A DNA stretch of 12,791 nt, taken from CAYHSY01 sp964359435 (GTDB taxonomy: Bacteria > Patescibacteriota > Minisyncoccia > UBA6257 > JAUSGH01). Below, one piece after another: positions 6,409 through 11,721 of the stretch. Location of the stretch: positions 1 through 12,791 of the forward strand of contig CAYHSY010000027.1 of NCBI GenBank assembly GCA_964359435.1, written 5' to 3'. The notes below the pieces were generated by a model. It had not been told where the DNA came from and searched no databases. It saw only the letters and a program-made list of their open reading frames with translations. The stretch's first letter is position 1, and each line of letters starts with the position of its first letter. Position numbers and translations under genes: made by a program.

Positions 6409-6896
6409 CAACGAAGCTCTTTGCGAATCAGTCCCTCGGGATAGACACCGACAAAGAAGGTACCTGAAGTCATGTTGAAGGTATTGGCTCCGCCATAACC
6501 CCTGACCAATTGTTCCGTGCTGTCCTCGTCCTGCACAAAGATGGCAATGCCGATCGGGACGTCTTCCATCATGAGAGGCGAACCATTGACCAGAAGATAG
6601 CCGAGAATATGCTTTTCCGCTCCCCACGGAGCCGACCGGCAAACCAGGGCATTCTTCGCGTCAATCAATCCGGAAAGATGCTGTCTCAACGCGTCGGCCA
6701 TGATTGAAGAATCCCCCGGAGCATGATAGACGGCGATGCCCCGTGTCCGCACATTCGGTTGGCGGTCCAACTCACGGGCTATTTGGGAAGCAAATTCTTT
6801 GACGTGTCTTTCGCCGCGATCGGAAACACGGTGAGGGTCATGAAGAATATGACTTTTGCAGCAACAAAGGAAGTAGAAAATGAGGGTATTGGGCAT
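6408..6896 (-). CDS. Uncharacterised protein, possible catalytically degenerate histidine-phosphatase-like fold
   Basis: I do not recognise this 162-residue protein with certainty. The layout resembles the histidine phosphatase (phosphoglycerate mutase/SixA) superfamily: an N-terminal hydrophobic strand TLIFYFLCC, then RVSDRGERHVKEFASQIARE where that family has its T..G..QA helix, GIAVYHAPGDSSIMADALRQ where it has the second-arginine block, and a late IAIFVQDEDSTEQLVRGYGG where it has the VTH strand. The catalytic RHG is replaced by a CKSH-like sequence and the second histidine by QDED, so activity by that mechanism looks lost. The N-terminal hydrophobic Cys-rich segment could also be a short membrane anchor. 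The ATG has a strong GGAGG seven bases upstream, unlike its neighbours, and a strong terminator follows the stop. It is a single-gene transcription unit, divergent from the membrane-protein gene. Confidence 0.6.
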   Translation of the reverse strand: MPNTLIFYFLCCCKSHILHDPHRVSDRGERHVKEFASQIARELDRQPNVRTRGIAVYHAPGDSSIMADALRQHLSGLIDAKNALVCRSAPWGAEKHILGYLLVNGSPLMMEDVPIGIAIFVQDEDSTEQLVRGYGGANTFNMTSGTFFVGVYPEGLIRKELR

Positions 6897-6939
6897 ATTT
6901 AACCCTCCTCGTATTCCCCCATTGATTGGTATGCTATCT

Positions 6940-6945
6940 TACAAT
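6940..6945 (+). promoter_or_regulatory. Possible -10 box for the GT-C-like gene
   Basis: TACAAT lies 31 bases before the preferred ATG at 6977; I found no matching -35 at 16-18 bases. The 80-base interval 6897-6976 must also carry the promoter of the opposing gene, for which I see no convincing hexamers. Confidence 0.25.
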
Positions 6946-6976
6946 CTACCCCTTTTTCTTTTGCGCGTCAAAAGAT

Positions 6977-8257
6977 ATGCTTATATATATGCGTTTCTTG
7001 ACACGGTTCGCGCCATACGCGGCATTAGTTTTAATCGTATCCGGCTATGCCGCTTTAGCGGTTAAACATTCGATTGACGCGCCGGTTTCCGAAACCGAGG
7101 CCCGGACCATAAAAGCCGGCTTCGCTTATTTAAATTTTTTCGGTAATGAAGCAGATATCCCGCCGATACCGGCAATCGCGGCCGCGTTACCTTATTTTTT
7201 ACAAGGCGAAAATGAACCAGAGCCACTGCCCTCGGCCTTCTATAAGGCGCGAATCGTTGGATTGGCAGCGGCCACGTTATTACTACTGGCGGCTTACTTC
7301 TCCGCAGTCTTAGTAATGGGCCGGTTTTGGGCCCTCCTACCCGTCATTTTTTTAGCTTTTTCTCCGGCGCTGGCTGACCCCACGACAGATTTAACTTCAT
7401 CTTTAACGGCGTTCCTAGCCCTGAATATCATGACCTTGTTTATCATCGCCCCCACGCGAAACAAGAGCATCTGGTTAGGCACGTCATTAATTGCGGCCGC
7501 TTTGAGCAACTTTACCATGGCTATACTTTTCCCCATCGCCGTACTGGCAACAATAATTGTTTATGGCTCGGGACTTCTACTGACCTGGCAGGAAATTGAT
7601 CCGGCTAATCGTAGAACTTTTCTGTACCTGCGCGCCATAAAGTATGGCACTCCTTTGTTATTTTTAACTATCATAGCCGCGTCGGGCCTTGCCGCGACCG
7701 GGTGGCTGCTGCCGCCGATACCGGCAACCGAAACCGGGCTGATGTCTTTTTTAGCTCAGAATCCGGCGTTAAATCCCTTGGCGCGATACGGGGCTTATTT
7801 CTTTAACCAGAACAGTATGACAAAAATTATTCCTATTTTAGTTAAAACACTTTCTTGGCCCGGCTTTTTGACCATACTTCTGGGCTTATTTTTAAGCGTC
7901 ACGGCGGCTATCGCCACCTTCTTTAAAAACTTAGGCGCCAGAGTATTAGTGCCGATTTTCAGCTTCGTAGAAATAAAATCCATTGAGTTTATTTACCTGC
8001 TCGGCCTCGTAATTTTTTATCAATTAGTAACATTCGGTTTCTGGCCGGATATTTTCACCGGTGTTGCGGCGGCCTGCTTGTTTATCCTCGCAAGCAGCCC
8101 TATTAAGTCCTGGTGCGTCGGCGAAAGCAATTATTTTTCCGGCGGAGTGCGGGTTAATATATCCGCCTTTGATAAAAGAATTTCCAACCAAGCCATTAAA
8201 TATGGCTTGGTTGTGATAGCTATCATAGCGCATGTCGCGCTAGCCATCACTCGCTAA
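6977..8257 (+). CDS. Polytopic membrane protein, putative GT-C (GT39/PMT-like) glycosyltransferase
   Basis: About 426 residues and some ten hydrophobic segments, with a first transmembrane helix at roughly 10-29. The first external loop reads SETEARTIKAGFAYLNFF, then an IPPIP motif (61-65), the place where GT39-type mannosyl/arabinosyl transferases carry an acidic DE pair and a (H)PP motif. The next block, KARIVGLAAATLLLLAAYFS then LAFSPALADPTTDLTSS, also matches the family's membrane core. Such enzymes transfer sugars from polyprenyl-phosphate carriers on the outer face of the membrane. The usual loop-1 Asp is replaced (ETE), so donor or activity may differ. I prefer ATG 6977 to an in-frame TTG at 6926 because it starts just ahead of the first helix; ATG 6989 is also possible. 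The gene converges on ftsQ and their stops overlap. Confidence 0.55.
   Translation: MLIYMRFLTRFAPYAALVLIVSGYAALAVKHSIDAPVSETEARTIKAGFAYLNFFGNEADIPPIPAIAAALPYFLQGENEPEPLPSAFYKARIVGLAAATLLLLAAYFSAVLVMGRFWALLPVIFLAFSPALADPTTDLTSSLTAFLALNIMTLFIIAPTRNKSIWLGTSLIAAALSNFTMAILFPIAVLATIIVYGSGLLLTWQEIDPANRRTFLYLRAIKYGTPLLFLTIIAASGLAATGWLLPPIPATETGLMSFLAQNPALNPLARYGAYFFNQNSMTKIIPILVKTLSWPGFLTILLGLFLSVTAAIATFFKNLGARVLVPIFSFVEIKSIEFIYLLGLVIFYQLVTFGFWPDIFTGVAAACLFILASSPIKSWCVGESNYFSGGVRVNISAFDKRISNQAIKYGLVVIAIIAHVALAITR
8185..8242 (-). terminator. Cluster of three inverted repeats, probable terminator of the alr-ftsQ operon
   Basis: Perfect 12-base arms CAACCAAGCCAT/ATGGCTTGGTTG (8185-8196, 8202-8213, 5-base loop), then the palindrome TGATAGCTATCA (8214-8225), then TAGCGC/GCGCTA (8226-8231, 8237-8242). 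All lie inside the 3' coding end of the GT-C-like gene. For minus-strand transcripts coming out of ftsQ the long hairpin is followed by a moderately U-rich stretch (GAAATTCTTTTAT), so termination there is plausible. No T-run follows on the plus strand. Confidence 0.45.
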
Positions 8258-9024
8258 CGAAAATAAACCCGATTTTGAGTTCTAAAATCAAGATAAGAAA
8301 GCTTGCTCAACCCAGGAGATTGCATGATGCGTCTTAGCGGCCCTTCTATAAAATCCGGCTTATAACGCAGATTGACGTAAATGGACGCCAGGCCTTTTTG
8401 TTCCGCCAATAGTTCCTGTTCGGATCGATCCACGTGGAATCTAAAATTCTTAAGACCCGTAGATTTCAGCAAGTTAAAAAACGATACCAGGTTATTAAAA
8501 GATTCAATTGGTAAAACCGGCTGACCGCCGGCGGCCTCACCACCCCCAACGGCAAAGACGGTCGGGACCAACTCTCCTTCGGCCGAAGGAGCTTTTTCTA
8601 ATACGCGTCCCGATTTATCAAGCCAATAACAAAAATCCGAACACCAAATTATGGCACGTTCGTGTACCGGCGCGGCTACCGTGAGAATGCGCTTAAAAAT
8701 ATCCTTCTTAAGTTGCGAACCCGAAAGACGCGGATCAGCGCTTATTAATTCATCGCCCAACCATAAGGCCATATGGCGATAGCCAAGCCAGTTTGCACCA
8801 TAAACTTGCTTCGCTTCGTTAATTAAAACCTTTTTCAAATCCTCGACCAACACCGGAGAAACACCAATGATTTTTATTTCCTGAAATTTAAATGATTCAC
8901 CGAAGAACATGACGGCCCCGCCCAAAAAACCCGCGATGCTAATAAAAAGCGCGAGATAAATACTTAAACGGCGCCGGAAGCGGCGTTTTTCCAGTTCAGC
9001 GGTATGCACCTTTTCATTATACAC
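8254..9024 (-). CDS. ftsQ: FtsQ/DivIB-type cell division protein with POTRA domain
   Basis: Bitopic divisome protein that links early and late division proteins at the septum. Seen: a very basic cytoplasmic N-terminus (EKRRFRRRLS), one transmembrane helix (about 20-43), then FKFQEIKIIGVSPVLVEDLKKV, the start of a POTRA domain, and the beta domain ending KLSYLDFRTQNRVYFR, matching the family's closing Asp-Arg/Arg pattern. 256 residues is normal. The annotated start is a GTG overlapping the end of alr by 8 bases; a second GTG six codons in (9009) is equally possible and lies exactly 6 bases after a TATAAT. Conservation in this family is low, so FtsQ is assigned from topology, POTRA start, C-terminal motif and the cell-wall neighbour alr. 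The stop overlaps the stop of the converging gene by 2 bases. Confidence 0.75.
   Translation of the reverse strand: MYNEKVHTAELEKRRFRRRLSIYLALFISIAGFLGGAVMFFGESFKFQEIKIIGVSPVLVEDLKKVLINEAKQVYGANWLGYRHMALWLGDELISADPRLSGSQLKKDIFKRILTVAAPVHERAIIWCSDFCYWLDKSGRVLEKAPSAEGELVPTVFAVGGGEAAGGQPVLPIESFNNLVSFFNLLKSTGLKNFRFHVDRSEQELLAEQKGLASIYVNLRYKPDFIEGPLRRIMQSPGLSKLSYLDFRTQNRVYFR
9016..9021 (-). promoter_or_regulatory. Possible internal -10 box for ftsQ
   Basis: A perfect TATAAT on the minus strand at the alr/ftsQ overlap, followed by 6 bases and a GTG (9009) in frame with FtsQ. The best -35 at 17 bases is TATAGA (3 of 6). It repeats the spacing seen before dnaX and alr. Confidence 0.3.
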
Positions 9025-10141
9025 CTTGAGCTATGCGCTCTATAAGAGGGTTGATGCGGGTAATGATTTCGTAATAAGAGGCGCCGGCGGTAAAAGCAAA
9101 TTCTTGAGCGGTAATTTCATCCCGACTATCACGGCCAATAAGCGTGGCTACATCGCCGAAACGGCAAGCAATGCCGGTCACGTCTACCACGATCATATCC
9201 ATGGAAACCCGACCCAAAACTTTCGCCCGCTTGCCTTTAACCAGGACTTGGCCAATACCGGAGAGAGCGCGGGGGTAACCATGCCAATAACCGACAGGGA
9301 GAATAGCGATTTTTGAATCACGAGATACGCGTTCAACCAAATCATAACCCACGTAATCCCCTTTCTTGAGATTCTTTATTTCACTAATGACAGCGCGCCA
9401 CGCTAGGACGGGCTTGAATTTAATTTCATCGCGCTGAATCTCCAATTCCTTGGACGGCGGCAAACCATAAAGACCAATACCGATCCGCACCGCGTCTAAG
9501 CGATACTTGGGATCAACAATCGCTCCAGCGGTTGCGGAGGCGTGGCGCATGAGATTACTGAAACCGGCGCGGCTTAATTCACCGCAGACGATCAGAAAAG
9601 ATTTCAATTGCATATCCGTGTAAGTCGGATAATTGATGTCTTTGCCGGAGGCGAAATGCGTAAAAACGCCTGTCATAGATTGATTTTTATCGGCTGACTT
9701 CAACGCTTTGATGATGGCCGGCAAATCTTCCGGATAAACTCCCTGTCGGTGCATGCCGGTATCAACCTTCAGATGAAAATTAGGAACGTTTTTAGCCGAT
9801 ATGAAATGCCTTAAAATATCATGACTGGAAATACTGATAGTGATGCCCCGCTCTTTCGCCAATGGAAACAATTTAGGCAGAGTAAAGCCCAAAACCAGTA
9901 TGGGCTTTTGGATGCCCATTTCACGCAATTTAATACCCTCGATCAGCGTATCCACGCAAAAGCCGTCCACGTCATTCATTACCAATGAAGGGAACGTAAA
10001 TAAACCGTGGCCATAAGCGTTGGACTTTACTACGGCCCACATAAATATCTTGGGGCCGATCAGGCGGCGAAACGTTTTAACGTTCGCCTTAGCCGCGTTC
10101 TTATTGATTTCCACCCAGGTTCTCAACTCGGATCTAATCAT
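9017..10141 (-). CDS. alr: Alanine racemase (PLP-dependent)
   Basis: Interconverts L- and D-alanine, supplying D-Ala for the peptidoglycan stem peptide, in the cytoplasm. The fold-type III barrel begins with TWVEINKNA; the PLP lysine is K39 in AVVKSNAYGHG. R219 in VRIGIGLYG (pairs with the PLP ring nitrogen) and Y266 in DYVGYD (the second catalytic base) are present, as are KVDTGMHRQG (125-134), GRVSMDM (310-316) and the closing YYEIITRINPLIERI. Length 374 is normal. One departure: the usual GYADG loop reads GYWHGYPR (284-291), with His in place of Asp. It leads the alr-ftsQ operon, overlapping ftsQ by 8 bases, and its promoter ends 6 bases before the ATG. Confidence 0.97.
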   Translation of the reverse strand: MIRSELRTWVEINKNAAKANVKTFRRLIGPKIFMWAVVKSNAYGHGLFTFPSLVMNDVDGFCVDTLIEGIKLREMGIQKPILVLGFTLPKLFPLAKERGITISISSHDILRHFISAKNVPNFHLKVDTGMHRQGVYPEDLPAIIKALKSADKNQSMTGVFTHFASGKDINYPTYTDMQLKSFLIVCGELSRAGFSNLMRHASATAGAIVDPKYRLDAVRIGIGLYGLPPSKELEIQRDEIKFKPVLAWRAVISEIKNLKKGDYVGYDLVERVSRDSKIAILPVGYWHGYPRALSGIGQVLVKGKRAKVLGRVSMDMIVVDVTGIACRFGDVATLIGRDSRDEITAQEFAFTAGASYYEIITRINPLIERIAQGV

Positions 10142-10147
10142 GGTATC

Positions 10148-10176
10148 ATTGTGCCATAAAAACCGTCAAAAAGCAA
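10148..10176 (-). promoter_or_regulatory. alr-ftsQ promoter, predicted leaderless
   Basis: Minus strand: TTGCTT (10176-10171), 17-base spacer, CACAAT (10153-10148) preceded by TGG (extended -10), then 6 bases to the alr ATG. The -35 matches the consensus poorly, but the extended -10 compensates. The -35 overlaps the T-tract of the terminator that ends the upstream gene. Confidence 0.5.
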
Positions 10177-10200
10177 AAAGGACTCCCCAATGAGGAGCCC
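10175..10200 (-). terminator. Rho-independent terminator of the HExxH protease gene
   Basis: Minus strand: GGGCTCCTC, loop ATT, GGGGAGTCC, then TTTTTG and a second T-run. The stem needs G-U pairs that form only in the minus-strand RNA (A/C mismatches on the other strand), so it is directional. It begins directly after the stop codon of the gene at 10202. Confidence 0.85.
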
Positions 10201-10201
10201 T

Positions 10202-10900
10202 CTAATCATTGAGCAAAGCCATGAGACGTCCGTGGCTTCTCTCGTCCATGAAGTTCCACCGCAAAGCCCAATCGAAGACTCGGCCCCAGACAGGTTGGCT
10301 ACGGTCAAAATGATCAAAGGCCGAATTTTCACCCGAAAGAAAGGTGAACATTTCTTCCCCCAGCACGCCGACATATTCATCCAGATCTTTACGGGCGTAG
10401 GGTTGGGCGAAACCGTCACTAGGAAAATCGAGCTTGTGAAGCTTCGGATAATCATGGCCGACATAAGAGGATGGCGGGATTATGTTTGCCAACTCCTCCC
10501 AGGCCTCTTCCGGCAGATTGGACGCAAAAGAATGCGTGAATTCGTGCCGAATTATACGGGAAAACCAAACGCGATATTCTTCCGGCCCAGCATCGGCATA
10601 ATCGCCAATCAAGATGACTCCCTTTACGGCTTTATCTTGGATATGCCTGGCCGCTATGCCATCCCAAACATCGCTGACCCGGACAACCATCTTCACGGAA
10701 TCTACCACCTGTGTCGGCATTTTGGCCACCACCTCGTCGATTAAAGCATCCTCCACCTCGGTCGTGAAGTGCGTCCTGAAACCGATTTCCGGAAGTACGC
10801 CGCGATTCACGTAGAAATGATGCGCACAGATACCCAGCATGAACATCGCAAACCCGAAACCGGCTTTCTCGAAACAACTCCATGGCTTGGCGTTCTTCAT
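10202..10900 (-). CDS. Putative membrane-anchored zinc metalloprotease (HExxH)
   Basis: A 232-residue protein of no family I can name. Residues 13-30 are hydrophobic (signal anchor). The zinc motif is HEFTH (119-123), in the helix IIRHEFTHSF; it is followed by EEAWEELAN and later by SDGFAQPYARKDLDEYVGVL then GEEMF (181-185), resembling the YA..N..EDFAE pattern by which many gluzincins supply the third, glutamate ligand (E182 or E183 here). A hydrolase facing outward is the likely role; substrate unknown. The start is ATG 10900, with GGAG nine bases upstream; an in-frame TTG at 10972 would extend it by 24 residues through the promoter and is disfavoured. It has its own promoter and terminator, and is divergent from another putative protease gene. 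Confidence 0.7.
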   Translation of the reverse strand: MKNAKPWSCFEKAGFGFAMFMLGICAHHFYVNRGVLPEIGFRTHFTTEVEDALIDEVVAKMPTQVVDSVKMVVRVSDVWDGIAARHIQDKAVKGVILIGDYADAGPEEYRVWFSRIIRHEFTHSFASNLPEEAWEELANIIPPSSYVGHDYPKLHKLDFPSDGFAQPYARKDLDEYVGVLGEEMFTFLSGENSAFDHFDRSQPVWGRVFDWALRWNFMDERSHGRLMALLND

Positions 10901-10943
10901 GTCCAATTCTCCGAATTGAAACCATGATAAGAGTACTATGCCT

Positions 10944-10972
10944 ATATTAGCACTTTGCAAAAATAATAACAA
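10944..10972 (-). promoter_or_regulatory. Promoter of the HExxH protease gene
   Basis: Minus strand: TTGTTA (10972-10967), a 17-base spacer, TAATAT (10949-10944). The -35 is identical to that of dnaX. Start near 10937 would give a leader of about 37 bases that contains the GGAG ribosome binding site. Confidence 0.45.
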
Positions 10973-11012
10973 ATGAATGAACAGTCAGGTAAGACAGACC
11001 CTTGCTAAATAT

Positions 11013-11018
11013 TATAAT
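11013..11018 (+). promoter_or_regulatory. -10 box of the M50-like protease gene
   Basis: A perfect TATAAT, 65 bases before the ATG at 11084, with no recognisable -35. Transcription from about 11025 would give a leader near 59 bases ending in AAAGGA, a clear ribosome binding site seven bases before the start. Confidence 0.4.
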
Positions 11019-11083
11019 ATGGTATTAGCTGAAATGAGTACGTAGCAATAAAGCACTTGGTGTTTCCGTGAAAGGATCCAGCA

Positions 11084-11686
11084 ATGAGCTCCTTTGGAGA
11101 GCGGTTGCTGGCGATCCTTGCCGATCACCAGTACCGCCAAATCCTCGAGGGATTTCTTATTTATCTGTTCCTTATAACTCCTCTGGAACTTTTCATTCAC
11201 GAGATGGGGCACCTGTACTTCCAACTCAAATACGGCATAGCCACGAGATACGTCAGCATCGGGCTGGGGAGGTACTTCAGCTTCAAAATACGCGGTGTGA
11301 TAATCTTCATCGGAATCCCCTACCTCTATGGCTCGTCCATGTGCGTCGGCGAAGGTCCTGAGTGGGATCGGGAAAGCAACAACCCCCGGAGCTTCTCCTA
11401 TACCGGCCGACATCCGCGTGAACGGTTCGTCATCGCGGTAGCCGGCGTCGGTCTTACTGTGGCGGTTTCAATAATCGCGCTGGCGGGCTTGACCTCTCTG
11501 TTCTGGCTTATTGGGGCGGAAATGAAAATCGTTGCTTATACTGTTTTTGCCTGCCTCTGGATCAACGAGGCCTCCGCCCTACTTTTACCCTACAAGCTCT
11601 TCGGTATTCCTACTGACTCGTGGCAAGCCATAAAGGCGCTCCACGATTGGCGAAACTGGAATTCCAAAAACAAAAAAACCCCTTAG
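11084..11686 (+). CDS. Putative site-2-protease-like membrane metalloprotease (M50-like)
   Basis: A 200-residue integral membrane protein. HEMGH (39-43) lies at the end of a hydrophobic helix (LIYLFLITPLELFIHEMGH), the arrangement of intramembrane M50 zinc proteases. RFVIAVAGVGLTVAVSIIAL (114-133) takes the place of their AGP helix, and N161-E-A through P169 to D178 (NEASALLL, then PYKLFGIPTDSW) resembles the NxxPxxxLDG motif that supplies the third zinc ligand. There is no PDZ domain, so it is a minimal member; possible jobs are intramembrane cleavage of anti-sigma factors or signal-peptide remnants. Codons ending in C (atc, ttc, tac) look more frequent than in the neighbouring membrane-protein gene. 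The AAAGGA ribosome binding site sets the start at 11084. Confidence 0.7.
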   Translation: MSSFGERLLAILADHQYRQILEGFLIYLFLITPLELFIHEMGHLYFQLKYGIATRYVSIGLGRYFSFKIRGVIIFIGIPYLYGSSMCVGEGPEWDRESNNPRSFSYTGRHPRERFVIAVAGVGLTVAVSIIALAGLTSLFWLIGAEMKIVAYTVFACLWINEASALLLPYKLFGIPTDSWQAIKALHDWRNWNSKNKKTP

Positions 11687-11687
11687 G

Positions 11688-11720
11688 AGCTCGTTAGCTG
11701 GCCGCGCAACGAGCTTTTTT
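11688..11720 (+). terminator. Rho-independent terminator between the M50-like gene and serS
   Basis: AGCTCGTT (11688-11695) and AACGAGCT (11708-11715) pair perfectly around a 12-base loop, followed by six T's (11715-11720). It starts one base after the protease stop and ends just before the serS stop. On the minus strand a T-run also follows (about 9 bases beyond the stem), so it may act on both transcripts. Confidence 0.85.
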
Positions 11721-11721
11721 A

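Noticed and set aside
6926..6976. TTG start extending the GT-C-like protein by 17 residues
   Set aside because: Runs over the -10-like TACAAT and gives an odd hydrophobic leader before the natural first helix; ATG 6977 fits better.
7160..7730. A 16-base direct repeat (around 7162 and 7714) in the GT-C-like gene
   Set aside because: Both copies encode PPIPA; two Pro-rich loops with like codons explain it without a duplication.
10190..10744. 184-residue plus-strand reading frame
   Set aside because: Lies antisense within the HExxH gene, has no recognisable motif, and spans that gene's terminator.
10901..10972. In-frame TTG start extending the HExxH protein by 24 residues
   Set aside because: The extension crosses the predicted promoter, has no ribosome binding site, and ATG 10900 has a good GGAG at proper distance.
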